DNA from: Adiantum capillus-veneris
Lineage: Eukaryota; Streptophyta; Polypodiopsida; Polypodiales; Pteridaceae
Length of the DNA stretch: 64,000 nt
NCBI GenBank assembly: GCA_014529385.2
Contig: CM043963.1
Location: 98,221,912-98,285,911 of the forward strand
Reading direction: 5' to 3'
Position numbers and translations under genes: made by a program. The stretch's first letter is position 1; the number at the start of each line of letters is the position of its first letter. This document shows, piece by piece, positions 45,183 through 56,634 of the stretch. The notes under the pieces were generated by a model. That model was not told where the DNA came from. It searched no databases and saw only the letters and a program-made list of their open reading frames with translations.

Positions 45183-47018
45183 ACAGTCACACCTTCCTTA
45201 TGTGCTTCAACACAAAATGCCCTTCAACCATTCAACACACACTCCTTAAGCAATCCCTTTGAACACTGCACAAACTCACATGCAAAGAGTGACCTTCACC
45301 ATATTAGTGCTCATATACTTCTAAGAAAAGCAAACACACAACCTCTTAGCAAAGCTCAAAACACCATAATGCACAAATACTTGACAACTCCTTTCCTTTC
45401 CCAAAAGAAAAGACTACTTACACACATAAGGCGGCATGCATAGAGAGCTCTTCTCCATCTATGCAGCCCCAAGACTTACTTACACACAACATAAGGAGAG
45501 AATCCAAGCAAATAGACACCATGGTGCACAAAAAATTTCTCAAAAAAACAAGCAACCCAATGAGCACAAAATATGAGAAGTTGCCAAGATATGCTTACCA
45601 GTTTTACAATCGTTTAGAGCAATAGTGAGACGACGACACCCCAATTGCAGCAATTTGTTGATCAAACCATGAGATAGATCATTGAACTTGATATCCTTGC
45701 TCTCATATAGAAGCTACAATCCTTATTTAGGGATGAGTATGGTAAGAGAAATGTTTGCAAGAGAATGGTAGCAATAGCATATTGATGCTCTCTCTATGGC
45801 AACGCTTATGATAGCGAGCTTAGGAAATGGATAGGGAGACGAGAGGAGAGAGAGATTAGGGCTTCCCTAACCTTAGAGGAGCTTGTTTGCAGCAATGGAG
45901 TAGGTGTGTGTGTTTTTGTGTTTGCCAAAGGGCTTTTTCATAGCTGTACAAGACCCTGGGTTAGGTTAAACTTGACTAGGGTAGGTGTTTAACCATAGTT
46001 AGGTTCTCTTTTGACCATTCCTTTAATTATGCAAATAAGGGAATTATTTTCTCATTAAAAATAGCTTTATAAGTCGTGGAGGCTCCATAAGGGTTGATAA
46101 TGTATGTGGGCCCCACCATGATGTCCCTCCAGTGGCTCCTGCAGAGTGTCCCCATCCTGTTTGTTGTGTTTCTTGAAGCACCTTGAGCCAACCCCTCCAC
46201 ATGCAAGTGGTTTTTTACTCCCCATTGGAATTTTAGAATGTTGAAGAAGTCAAGAAAACTTTTCACCTTTGTGGTTTACCTGATTGTAACTTTGACATGC
46301 AATAGTGTCCGCAGCACCTTGTTTTCACCATAACTTTCAGCCTGTAACTCAGAATTAGGTGCTGTAAAAGGCAAAGTTGACCTTCTCAAAGTGTTTAAGC
46401 TGATTTTGGAGTGTTCCTCAAGTATTTACACGAGCTAAGGTGTTCAAGATGCATCCAAAACACCTTTTGCACCAAGTCTCCTTGTAGGGGACCCTTTAGC
46501 ATACATCCAAGGTGTAGCATGCTTTTTCAAAAGAGAATCCACCTTAAACAAATGAGGTAGGCTCCAATAAAGTTTGATTTATTGGGGATATACATTATAT
46601 TTAATATTTGTTGACCAACACAAGTAAATGATCCAAGAGTTGGGTCACATAGTGGTGGGGAGGGGAAGGCCTACAAGGTTAACCCTACCCTTGAGAGAAG
46701 ATAGGTAAGATAAGTGCCCATAAATTATTTATTTACAAATTATGGGATGTAGATGGCTATTTAAATTAGTAAAGGTAATTAGTTAAAAGAATATGCAGTA
46801 AAAATTTAGGAGAGTAGAATTAAGTTTACTATTTACATTTAGCATGAAGAGAGAAATATGAAGTAAATGCATAAAGATCTAAAAAGGGTAAGGTGTTTGT
46901 ATGGAAAAAGGCTATTACGGAAAGAGAGAATGAACACTAGGTTGAAAATTTGATAAAAAATATATACATTTGAGTAGAAATGTAGTGCAAATGCAAGGTT
47001 ACCATTTAACGCTACTCA
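44998..47018 (-). repeat. Element E 3' LTR, about 2.0 kb
   Basis: On the minus strand it starts TGAGTAGCG just after a polypurine tract and ends CTCTCA. The lower ~315 bases (44998-45312, including a (CA)n run) recur at 53068-53363 beside the primer site, which identifies it as an LTR. No protein-coding content. Confidence 0.82.
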
Positions 47019-47025
47019 TATTAGC

Positions 47026-47040
47026 CCTCCCCCTTCATCT
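47026..47040 (-). promoter_or_regulatory. Element E polypurine tract
   Basis: The minus strand reads GATGAAGGGGGAGGG shortly before the 3' LTR start. A poly-A/G-rich run (47075-47150) lies a little upstream. Confidence 0.75.
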
Positions 47041-47356
47041 AGGATCATTCATGCTCCTAGATGAAACAAAAGAGTTTTTTCCTTTTTCTTTTTTTTTTCT
47101 TTTTCTTTTTTCTTTTTTTTGTCTTTTTTTTTCTTCTTTTCCCAAAAAAAAGAGGAGTGATATGCACTCTTTTACTCCCTCAAACATGTACTTCGTTACA
47201 AAGATCCCAAGGTAGACCTTGCAACCTTGAAGTCCCCGCACTCAACGATCCTTGAGGAGTTGAAGGAGCATCTGCTAAATTGGATGGAGCAATTTCACAC
47301 TTAAAATGAAGGCTCCCTGCAAGTGGATTAATTCTTTGTAAATAAGACTTCAATCT

Positions 47357-48690
47357 CTATCCATTTACTCGGGTCTTGTGGACTTTCCAAGACAAATCTG
47401 CTAGTTTATAGCTACCATTTCCATACCTTTTCATTATCAAAAAGGGTCCCTCCCACCTTTGTAAAAACTTCTTGTCATGGCGTACATCAAGGAGATTATC
47501 GTAACGAAGAACTAGCATACCTTCCGTCAAGCCCTTCTGCTTGAGACTTTTGTTGATTTTGTCCCTTTGATCCGTGGCTTGGGCAATGTAATAGTCGATG
47601 GACTCTTCTCTATCAAGCTCAAGTCGTTGAAGATCTAAAATTCTTTCCTGCAAAGCTTCTTTGCTCCCCGTGAGAGAATGCGTAGGCTTGCAAGCTCCAC
47701 CTCAATAGGAAGGAGTGCCTCCTGTCCATATACCAAATGAAAAGGAGTGAATTGAATGGATACCTTGAAAGATGTTCTGTATGCCCATAGAGATGCGGTC
47801 AAATGACGATCCCAGTCGTTTGGTCGATCTGCAACCTGCTTAGAAATGATCTTACATATCATCCATTCACCTTTTCAACCAACCCATTGCACTGAGGGTA
47901 GTAAGGTGTAGAATGCAAATGTTTGACTTTTAACTTTGCCAAAAGATTATCTAGGAGCTCTGCTCTAAACCTTGGACCACGATCTGACAAAATCTCTAAT
48001 GGTGTGCCGAATCTACTGCATATGTGATCAAAGATAAATTTTGATACCTCCTCCGCTGTAACTCGTGTTGTACTTGCTGCCTCCGCCCATCGTGTCATGT
48101 AATCTACTCCCACAATGATGAAGACCTTCACGGTAGATGTGCGAGGTAAGGGGCCTATTGCATCCACACCCCACTTCTCAAAAGGACCATACGAAATTAT
48201 TGGAACTCGAGGCTCGTAAGTGAGTCGATCTCCAGCAATCTGACAACCTTTGCATGACTTACACCAATGCTGGACATCACGATGTAGACTTGGCCAAACA
48301 AACCCTCCTTGCAAAATCTTCCTGTTTGTAATATCATGAGAAAAATGACCCCCACAAACATCATCATGGCATGAAAAGAGGATTCTCTCTATTTCTTGAA
48401 CAGAGGGCACCCTTCTTAGCACCAAATCTTTCCCTTTATGATACAAATCATCTCCTATGAGTTGGTAAGGAGTTGCCTTTTTTACCAACCTATGCCTTTG
48501 CACTTTATCCAAGTGTTTAGGGCACTCACCAGTTTGAAGGAAAAATATGATGTCCTTCAATTCCTCTTGGCCTTGGTACTTTGGTTCGTAGAGCTTCACA
48601 CCTCCCACCATGATCTGAAGTTTCTCATTGGCGAGGGAATCTGCTTCCTTGTTGAGGGTTCTCACAACATGCTGTACCTGTGTAGCTTCA
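47357..48690 (-). mobile_element. Element E integrase
   Basis: Open in 48893-47859, then in two further frames to 47357. The zinc-binding part shows HDDVCGGHFSHD and CKSCKGC. The catalytic core has the first Asp in KWGVDAIGPLPRTST, the second in LEILSDRGPRFRAEL, and the Glu in YPQCNGLVEKVNG, so DDE is complete. The C-terminal part includes FLQRWEGPFLIMKRYGNGSY, the GPY/F module. Integrase joins the cDNA to host DNA. A stop after KVNG and a frame change near 47640 break it. Confidence 0.9.
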
Positions 48691-48990
48691 AAGTTCTTTA
48701 TCAAAGCCTTCACCTGTCTAAGCCACTCCACTAGAGTAGGGTTCTTGCACTTCCATATCCCTTGGATTTGCCTAATAACTAGTAAGGAATCACCTCTTAT
48801 TATAAGTCTTTCAATGCCAAGTTTTCTGCATTCTTCAAGCCCCAACTTTAAGGTGACATACTCAACCTCATTATTAGAATGAACATTTTCCAAGGTGATA
48901 CCTTTCTTAACAAGAACTTCCCTTTGTGGACTTAGAATAAGAACCCCCCCTGCTGCCTGATCGTGTTGTCATCGGTAAGCTCCATCAAAG
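48690..48990 (-). mobile_element. Element E second (archaeal-type) RNase H
   Basis: The minus strand reads CFDGAYR (first catalytic Asp), a stop, AAGGVLILSPQREVLVKKGI, SNNEVEYVTLKLGLEECRKL (Glu), RLIIRGDSLLVIRQIQG (Asp) and LNKEADSLAN (Asp). This DEDD set and the placement between gypsy RNase H and integrase define the additional RNase H of Tat-lineage elements. One stop codon lies just after the first motif. Confidence 0.88.
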
Positions 48991-50597
48991 CACAAAATGT
49001 GTGCGTTGTCCATCTCCTCCTCATTATTTTGTGGTGTAGCTTTGTCTCCTGCCTTTGGTGACTCTTTCCTTTCTCTCACTTTGTATGTGAGAATGTCTGC
49101 AAGACCTGCCCTTGTGCTATCTTCCACAAGAAAAGTGTATTCGAACTCTTGAAGTTCTAGAACCCATTTGGCTATCCTAGATGAGAGGCTCATGTGTTGC
49201 ACAACATATGGTAAATTGTTTTCCATGGTGAGAATGACAAATGGTGCAGGTAAGAGATATGATCGGAACTTTCTTACCGCAAACATAATTGTGAATACCA
49301 CCTTCTCCATATTGGTGTAGCCCTTCTCTGTAGCGGTCATGACTTTGCTTGCAAAGTATATTGGCCTCATGTAGCATGTTTTTGGGCCTTTTTGCATGAG
49401 AACTACGCCGATGGCCTCCATTCCTACACTTGGCGTGATGTAATATGTATACTTTGGATTTGGTGGCATTATTGTTGGAAGAGAATTGAGAATACCCTTT
49501 ACTTCAGTAAAGCACAATTCGTGTTCCTCTCGCCATTCAAATGTGGGTTTGTTTGCTAGCTTGTGCAAAGGTGCAATAGCTTCTGTTAGAAGGTGAATGA
49601 AACGAGACATGTACCTTACTTTGTGGTTGGAAGTCATGAGCTCCTTGGTTGTCGTTGGTGGTTGTAGTGACAAGAGAGCATTTACTTTTGATGGATCCAC
49701 TTGAATTCCTTGCAAAGAAACCACATGACCTAGCAACACCACTTGTGACTCTGCAATGTGACACTTCTCAGGATTAAGCTGTCCCCCAAATTGATGAAGC
49801 CTCCTAAGCCCCTCCTCAACTTTTTGGCAATGAAGCATTTGGCTACTATAGATACAGAAGTCATCCATAAAAACCCTAATTGACTTTCCAAAGAAGGGAT
49901 GAGAGACAAGAGTTGTAAACCTTATAAAGATACTAGGAGCATTTGTGAGCCCAAATGGCATCACTCTATAGGCAAAGCAACCCCAAGGTGTGATGAAAGT
50001 GGTTTTTAACTGATCTTCTTCTGCTATTCTGATTTGAAAATACCCTAAATACCCATCACACACTGTGTAACATTCATAGCCAGCTACTTCGTTTAAGATT
50101 TCATCTTGGAAAGGAAGAGGAAAATGATCCCTCTTTGTTGCAGCATTGAGCGGTTTGTAGTCAACACAGACCCTCCATTTTCTGTTCTTTTTAGGGGTTA
50201 CTACAATTGGGGACACCCACTCAGAGTTAGACACAGGGTAAATGAAACCAGCTTTGAGGAGTTGGTTAACCTCTGTCAAAAGTGCCTCTTGTTGTATTTT
50301 TCCTACGCGCCTTAGCTTTTGAGCCACAAGTTTAGTGCCTAGTTTTAATTCTATGCCATGCTCTATAACATCCACACCTCTAATTTGTGAGTAATCAGTG
50401 ATAAACAAATTGTGATACCTCTTGAGCATATTGATGTAGGACCACTTCTCCTCAGGGATAAGATCTTTTGCAAGCATCCTCTCAAAGTCTTCATAGTGCT
50501 TGTGGTCACCTTTGTCATCCTTTGTTTGCTCCTTTGTTGGATCAACCTCTATTGATGGAGTTTTTGATGTGTTGAAGATGATTCCCATTACCTCCAA
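48969..50597 (-). mobile_element. Element E reverse transcriptase and RNase H
   Basis: A 542-residue uninterrupted frame. RT blocks: QKLRRVGKIQQEALL, SEWVSPIVVTPKKNRKWRVC, DGYLGYFQIRIAEEDQLKTT, TPWGCFAYRVMPFGLTNAPS, catalytic box RVFMDDFCIYS (FMDD intact), LGHVVSLQGIQVDPSK. RNase H: GMEAIGVVLMQKGP, PIYFASKVMTATEKGYTNME, RSYLLPAPFVILT, AKWVLELQEFEY. The gypsy RNase H has lost some expected acidic residues, as is usual in Tat elements where the second RNase H takes over. Confidence 0.93.
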
Positions 50598-50630
50598 AGA
50601 TGATTCTTCTTCGCTATTGGATGTAGTGGT

Positions 50631-51071
50631 TTAACTTTCCTCTTCGCTTGAGCCAAAACTCTCTTCACTTTCTTCATCAACCGTGGTCTCATAGTTGATG
50701 TCGAGCTGCTTTCCTTCATGCCAATCGTATACCACATGTTGCCCCTTTTTGAGAATCGATTGTCCTCGTCCCCATTTTTGATCTGCATTCACAGCAATGA
50801 GCCAAGGCCTCCCTAGGATGATGGGATAGCCCTCCCCCTTGGCCGGCATAACATACATGTCCACACGTGCATCTATATTACATATAGAAACTTTTACATT
50901 CTCGATGATCCCTAGGCACTTCACACTTGCATTGTTGGCCAGCCTAGCTTGACAATTAGAGGATTTAGTGATTTCAAGCCCTAGTCTATTCATGGCTCTT
51001 TCCGTGATCACACACATTTGTGCTCCACCATCAACATACACATTGGATACCTTCCTACCCCTTACAAGCAT
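50631..51071 (-). mobile_element. Element E protease
   Basis: 146 residues. VSNVYVDGGAQMCVITERAM carries the catalytic Asp (DGGA), then LGIIENVKVSICNIDARVDM and the exit motif YPIILGRPWLIAVNADQKWG. Ends in a Glu/Ser-rich linker toward RT. Confidence 0.88.
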
Positions 51072-51657
51072 CTACAATAGGTTCCACATCTTGTTGTGGC
51101 TTTGAAGTCAATGCCTTTATTGTCACCTTTTCTTTCTTTCTTGGGAGTCTTGTGCTTACAAGTTTGGGCCACTGCCTTCTCACCTTGGGTGATAGATGTA
51201 GGAGTTGAGGCCAAGAAATATTGGGCTTTTGAGTTTGCAGATCTTCTAAGATGTTGTAGGGTTCCATATTCTTTCCTAATGGAAAATCATTGATGCCGAT
51301 CTCCCTTCGCCTTGATCTCTGCTTCTTGTCTCCTTCCTCCTTCTTTGACTTTTTCTTCCTCTCCTTCCTTGCAGGTTCTGACTCTTCATTCCTTGTGTCT
51401 TCATCCTTGTTGTGTGCTCTTGTGCGCTTTTCTGTTGGCATAACATCAAAATGTATAGGGCTCACCTCTATCTCCTCTTCCAGCTTTATGACGTTTACTC
51501 CTCTCTCTTCTTCCACTGGTGGGACAGGAGGGATGTTTGCCACTGGAGGTGGTGGTGGTTGACGAAGAATTTGTGGGGCTTGAGCATGCTCTTGCTGCAC
51601 CATGAGTGGAGGGGGTCTAGGAGGGTATATGTCCCCAGGAAGCCTTCGAGGGTGAGG

Positions 51658-52800
51658 GCAATTATACATGCCATGACCAACTTCGTTGCAATTCCAGCAT
51701 CTCAACTCTTGTGCTTGATGTCATTGATTGCGATTCCCTTCTCTTGGTTGTCGTTGTTGAGGTAGGCCCTGCACTAGATTCAAGGTGAGACTCTCTAGTT
51801 GTTGAGTTAATCTTTGCAAGATCTCTTGTTGTGATCCTTCCCCTATTTGTGAAGTTTGGGCAAGAGAGCCCCTAACTTGTGCTCCCATGCTTGGTGAAGT
51901 ATCCCTCTCAATGACTTCATTTAGGTCCCTTGTTCTATGTGCTTGAAAATTTAACTTCTTGAATTTGACCATGGCCACCACACGTGCTTCTTCAAATGTT
52001 GATGGAAATTTTAACTCTACCTTGGTCTTCAAAATTAGATACAATCCAACCATGAACCTATCTTTCTTTAGAAAGTTTGGTGCACCACCTTGGTTTTGTA
52101 AGGTAGCCTCCCATCTAACCCATAGGTTAAGGAAAACGGCCTCATAAGATGGGTAGTCTTCAAGGAATACCTATTTATGTTGAAGTAGACACTTCCAAAG
52201 ACCCTCTGGACTATCTCCTTGCCTAAATTTGGCAAGAAAACTTGCACGTAGCCTCTCCCAATTGGTTTTGTTTTGAGGTTGCAAGGCCTCGTACCATGCC
52301 TTAGCCTCCCCTTTGAGAACGAGTGGAAAAGCACGCAGCTTTACCTCTTCTTGATCTCTCCCAGAGATGAGGTGTGCCATCTCCAAATTATCCAGAAACT
52401 CTTGTGTATCCTCACCATTTTTAGAATGAAAGGTAAGAAAAGTGCTTGACATTTTTACAATACAAGGAGGCTTGTGTACCACAAAGTTTTGACTACAATG
52501 AGTGATCACATCAAAATGAAAATATATACATCAGGTGTTAGTTCATAATTTATCATAGGCAAAATAAAAGGGTTGATTGAGGCATTAATTTCATTAGGGC
52601 GAGTGGGTCCAAAAATTCTCCTAATGGTTGCTTGAAATCTAAATTTTGTAGCAATTATGATGTGCACAGATTGACGAGCTATAGGTGTAAAAGGAGAAGC
52701 AGCTCCAGGTTGGTTCGTGTGACAATATGTTCTCCTTTTTCTTTCTCTTGAAGAAAGTTTCCTTTTGAGTGGATCGCTATCTAGGCGCCTCTTGTCCCTG
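51658..52800 (-). mobile_element. Element E gag with CCHC knuckle
   Basis: From about 52800 the minus strand reads a basic N-terminal stretch (RDKRRLDSDPLKRK, then QPGAASPFTPIARQ). The capsid core follows (52509-52171): SKNGEDTQEFLDNLEMAHLI, LVLKGEAKAWYEALQPQNKT, RLRASFLAKFRQGDSPEG. The next block (52053-51721) ends SLTLNLVQGL. The nucleocapsid has CWNCNEVGHGMYNC at 51658-51699, a perfect CX2CX4HX4C, followed by a Pro-rich and Lys/Arg/Glu-rich linker to 51072. Two frameshifts interrupt it. Confidence 0.88.
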
Positions 52801-53046
52801 CCTCAAAACAAAATAAAAACATGGACATCAACTGGATCATCATAATTAATGAATGGAAGAATGATGGGATTTGGAGATGCCAAGATTTCACCAAGTCTTT
52901 CTGCACCAAACATAAAAACAATGCGTTGCTAGTAAAAAAATTTGCGATCTACACAAATGTTAATTCTGATGTGTTGTGCAAAATGAAAAGCATATGGTGC
53001 AACTCTATTGTTCATGAGGAGAATAGAACGCAATTAGGAAAGTTTC

Positions 53047-53062
53047 TCCGTGGGGGCACCAC
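53047..53062 (-). promoter_or_regulatory. Element E putative primer binding site
   Basis: The minus strand reads TGGTGCCCCCACGGAG five bases after the LTR end CTCTCA. It begins TGG as needed to pair with a tRNA CCA end. The cognate tRNA was not identified. Confidence 0.6.
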
Positions 53063-53067
53063 TTTTA

Positions 53068-53208
53068 TGAGAGCGGATTTTTGAGATGGGGCTCAACTCA
53101 AGGCTCCCACCAGACAAACCACTCCGTGAGGCCCTACACATGTATATTTCTTAGGGGCACCACCCTCTTTTATGGAGAAAGAAGGAAACCAAAACAAACC
53201 ATATGCAA

Positions 53209-53242
<34 letters not shown>

Positions 53243-53363
53243 CACACCTTCCTTATGTGCTTCAGCACAAAATGCCCTTCCACCATTCAACACACACTCC
53301 TTAAGCAATCCGTTTCAAAATTGCAGAAACTCACATGCAAAGAGTGACCTTCACCATATTAGT
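53068..53363 (-). repeat. Element E 5' LTR, truncated to its last 296 bp
   Basis: Matches 44998-45312 (including the (CA)n run and GAGTGACCTTCACCATATTA) up to TTAGTGCT. From 53364 the sequence changes to TTCACC repeats and then to element S RT. About 1.7 kb of LTR is missing at this breakpoint. Confidence 0.88.
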
Positions 53364-53386
53364 GCTTCACCTTCACCTTCACCTTC
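53364..53386 (+). repeat. TTCACC filler repeats at the breakpoint
   Basis: Three to four copies of TTCACC (CTTCACCTTCACCTTCACC) lie exactly between the truncated E LTR and element S RT. The seed CCTTCACC occurs naturally about 20 bases upstream at 53348-53355, so it may be templated filler. Confidence 0.75.
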
Positions 53387-54590
53387 ACCCTACCGTATGA
53401 GTTACACTGAAGCTGATGAGGTGGAACGTCAGCTTGCTGACTACCTTAGCAAAGGGTTTATCCAACCCAGTTCTTCACCATGGGCTTCTCCTATCCTACC
53501 AGTGAAAAAAAAGACGGCAGTATGTGCATGTGCGTAGACTACCATGGCTTAAATGCGGTTACTGTTAAGGACAAGTACCCATTGCCACGCGTGGATGAGT
53601 TGTTCGACAAACTCACTCATGCTCGCATTTTTACGAAAATAGACTTGCGGTCAGCAGGCTATCACCAAGTCCGTATTCGACTGGCTGATATACCCAAAAC
53701 TGCATTCCGAACAAGGTTTGGATACTACGAGTTTTTTGGTTGTGCCCTTTGGGTTAACCAATGCGCTCGCAACATTCATGACACTTATGGATAGTGTCTT
53801 GAAGCCGTATTTGGGCAAATTTGTCATTGTTTTTCTCAATGACATTCTAGTCTACAGTGCTTGGAAAGAAGAACACTTACAACATCTGAGGCAGGTGGTC
53901 GAATTCTTACGAACAAATAAATTATATGCCAAGGAATCTAAATGTGATTTTTTGAAAGAAGAAATTCACTATCTTGGGCATGTTATTTCAGCTAATGGGC
54001 TATATATGGATCAATCCAAAGTGGATACAATCCGGTAGTGGCCTTCTCCTAAAAATCTGGAAGAGTTACAGATTTTTAAAGGATTTGCAGGTTTTTATCG
54101 AAGGTTCGTTAAAAACTATGCTAATATTGTTGTTCCCATGACGGATCAACTGAAAGGCAAAGGAAAAGCTTTTCAGTGGGGACCCGCTCAACATCACAGT
54201 TTCGATACACTCAAGGATGCATTAATCACAACTCCCATACTAGCTATTGTAGATCCTTTGAAACCATTCGTTTTGGAAACGGATGCCAGTGATCGTGCTA
54301 TTGGAGCAGTCCTGTTACAAGACAGACGACCAATTGCATTTGAAAGCAAGAAGCTTGATACAACTCAGTAGAACTACTCTGCTTATGAGCGCGAACTCTA
54401 TGCAATAGTGTCTGCCTTAAAAACATGGCGACATTATTTGTATGGTGCTTAGTTTGAGATTGTGTTTGACCATGAAAGCATAAAATGGTTTACACAACAA
54501 ACGGATTTGAAGGGTCAGAAATCCAGGTGGACCGAGATTCTTCAGGAATATGACTCCAAGCTCCGGTATCGTAAAGGATGATACAATGTG
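53386..54590 (+). mobile_element. Element S, 3' half: RT and RNase H
   Basis: Begins PYRMSYTEADEVERQLADYL, the exact continuation of the protease end at 21.19 kb. Then [20 protein letters not shown], (frameshift at an A-run) [36 protein letters not shown], (frameshift near 53735) [20 protein letters not shown], and the catalytic box FVIVFLNDILVYS, where FLND replaces FLDD, so RT is inactivated. RNase H: PFVLETDASDRAIGAVLLQD, SAYERELYAIVSAL, and VADALSRM. Stops at 54036, 54369 and others. Confidence 0.92.
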
Positions 54591-56190
54591 GTGGCTGACG
54601 CTCTAAGTCGTATGTCGGAGATCGATTCTCTCTTGTTCAGGAAACTTCGTAGTGAATTTTTGGATTCTCTAAAGGGAAAATATGAGCATGATGAAGCATA
54701 TTCCAAAGTGTGGAGCCATGTACAAATGAGGGATCCTTCTCACTCCAATGATGGTAGTGTAACGTTAACCTCCACACATAGTTCTTCTCTATCGAGTGAT
54801 GAACTACAACGATGGAAGCATTTCACCATCAACAATGGGTACCTACTCCATAAGGGGAGAGTTTGTGTACTGACGAACACAGACATTCGGTGCCAACTTC
54901 TTTTTATGAATTTCATGATAGTCCAAGTGCAAGGCACTCGGGTATTAGAAAGACTTACGCTCTCGTACGACGACAAGTTTTACTGGCCAGGTTTACATGG
55001 CTTTGTTCAAGCTTATGTCTTGCATTGCCAAAAATGTCAAGTTAACAAAGCAGAGCGCCTGAAAGCAGGACTCTTACATCCTTTGGAGATTCCCAATGGA
55101 AAATGGGAAAGTATCTCTATGGACTTTATTGTGGGTTTACCAACCACTGTACAAGGTCATGACTTGGTATGGGTGGTCATAGACCTGTTGACTAAACTAT
55201 GTAAGTTTATTCCAACCAAATCAACGGTTAAGACTCTAGAACTAGCCAAGTTATTTGTGGAAAATCTATACAAGTTGTATGGTTTGCCAAGTAACATTGT
55301 CAGTGATCATGATCCCAAGTTTAACAGTCATTTTTGGAGGGCTGTGTTCAAACAATTGGGTACACAACTAAACCTCAGTACAACCGATCATCCAGAAACA
55401 GATGGTCAGACTGAACGAGTTAAGCAAGTGCTAGAGGATATGTTAAGAGCATACGTTAGCAAGAAATAGTCAGACTGGGAAGAATATTTACCTATTCTCG
55501 AGTTTGCCAACAATAGTGCTAAGCATGTCACCACTGGATTTAGTCCTTTTATGCTCATGTATGGGTTTCAACCTAGGTCACCTGTTACGGTGGGGTTGGC
55601 AACCGAAAAGCTCCAACAGGCTAAGGATTTTCTCCAAGACCACATGGATATGCTGAAACTCGTTCGTCAGAATGTTCGACAAGCGCAGGATCAGTATAAG
55701 AAGTACGCTGATGACAAACGTCGGCAAGTTACCTTCGAGGAAGGGGAGGAAGTATTCTTATGTATGCCAGAACATTTAGAAAGTCTGAAAATGGGGCCAA
55801 CACCTAAATTATCTCCACGATATTGTGGGCCTTTGAAAATACTCAAGCGAGTAGGTGATCGTGCCTACAAATTATTACTACCTATACATTCTCACATTCA
55901 TCCGGTGTTTCATGTAAGCCATTTACGTAAGCGATTACATGGGGACAACAATGTCATTGACCAACAGATTTTGGTTGATTTCGTTGAACCTCCTACCTTA
56001 CCGCATGAACCTGAACACATTCTTGACTATCATGATTTACGTACGCGTCTTCATGTACGCCAATAAGCTTTAATCAAGTGGAAAGATCGAATTGAGGAAG
56101 GTGCCACTTGGGAAAACATTAGTGTTCTTAGGAAGAAGTTCCCCACTTTTGTTTTCGAGGATGAAAACTCTTCTTTAAGGGGGGAGTAAT
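54588..56190 (+). mobile_element. Element S, 3' half: integrase with chromodomain remnant
   Basis: Open 54588-55469 and 55551-56066. The zinc-binding part is split by a frameshift (FYEFHDSPSARHSGIRKT in one frame, LHCQKCQVNKAERL in the other). The catalytic Asp residues are in ESISMDFIVGLPTTVQGHD and SNIVSDHDPKF, and Glu is in ETDGQTERVKQVLEDMLR, so DDE is present. A stop at 55467. The C-terminal part has RYCGPLKILKRVGDRAYKL and, after a stop at 56064, LIKWKDRIEEGATWENISVL, which is chromodomain-like and places S among chromoviruses, whose chromodomain targets integration to chromatin marks. Confidence 0.9.
56176..56189 (+). promoter_or_regulatory. Element S polypurine tract
   Basis: TAAGGGGGGAGTAA directly precedes the 3' LTR start TGTCAGG. 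Confidence 0.85.
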
Positions 56191-56342
56191 GTCAGGACAA
56201 CGGCAAGGCCAAACTAGACAAGGGCAAGGCCGGGCTAGGCAGTGTGGAAAGGGAGTCCAACTAGGACAAAGGTCTAGGAGCCATGCTATATAGTGGGTGG
56301 TTGGGAGGTGGACTCCTAGGTTCTAGTTCCCCTTGTCTAACA
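56190..56342 (+). repeat. Element S 3' LTR, 153 bp
   Basis: TGTCAGGACAACGG to CTTGTCTAACA, about 96% identical by eye to the LTR at 23948-24100 in opposite orientation. Confidence 0.93.
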
Positions 56343-56634
56343 CAAAAGGTGGCATTGGGCACTCCTCAAGCCTCCTATTCGCCTAGTATTGACTCTACTG
56401 CCTCTTGTAATGTCTTTAACTGCAAGGTCAACACCAAGTGATAGGTGGCGTTGGGCAGTCCCCAAGCCTCCTATTTGCCCAGTATTGACTCCTCTGCATG
56501 AATTGTAATCACCTCACCAAAAGGGTCTCCATTGTCTGCTACACCAAGGTCAACACCAAGCGATAGGTGGCGTTGGGCAGACCCCAAGCCTCCTATTCGC
56601 CTAATGCTCACTCACTGTATGACTTGTCGGTTAA
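56343..56634 (-). repeat. Element F 3' LTR start with tandem units
   Basis: The minus strand starts TGTTAACCGACAAG after a purine-rich AGGAAGGGGGGCA (56635-56647), the layout of a 3' LTR start. It holds repeats of about 96-122 bp whose plus-strand consensus is AAGGTCAACACCAAG(C/T)G then ATAGGTGGCGTTGGGCAG, at 56424 and 56546, with a partial unit from 56343. Element S inserted into this array. The rest of the LTR is at 24101-24338 and 42788-~43250. Confidence 0.65.

Larger units (their letters stand above)
44998..53363 (-). mobile_element. Element E: near-complete Tat-like gypsy element
   Basis: Minus-strand order: truncated 5' LTR, primer site, gag with CCHC knuckle, protease, RT, RNase H, a second (archaeal-type) RNase H, integrase, polypurine tract, ~2-kb 3' LTR. 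The dual RNase H is the hallmark of the Tat/Ogre branch of plant Ty3/gypsy. Length about 8.4 kb as present, about 10 kb if the 5' LTR were complete. A few stops and frameshifts separate long open blocks, so it is relatively young but inactive. The 5' LTR is cut at 53363, the point where element S 3' half begins. Confidence 0.9.

Noticed and set aside
44981..45443. Three overlapping His/Thr-repeat ORFs
   Set aside because: They lie in the element E LTR and come from its (CA)n run; the same occurs at 53.08-53.35 kb.
47035..47255. Phe-rich and Lys-rich ORFs
   Set aside because: Products of a poly-T/poly-A tract near the E polypurine tract.
49177..49377. Alternative-frame ORFs within element E pol (also 49537-49764 and 50106-50315)
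   Set aside because: Shadows of the 542-residue RT-RNase H frame.
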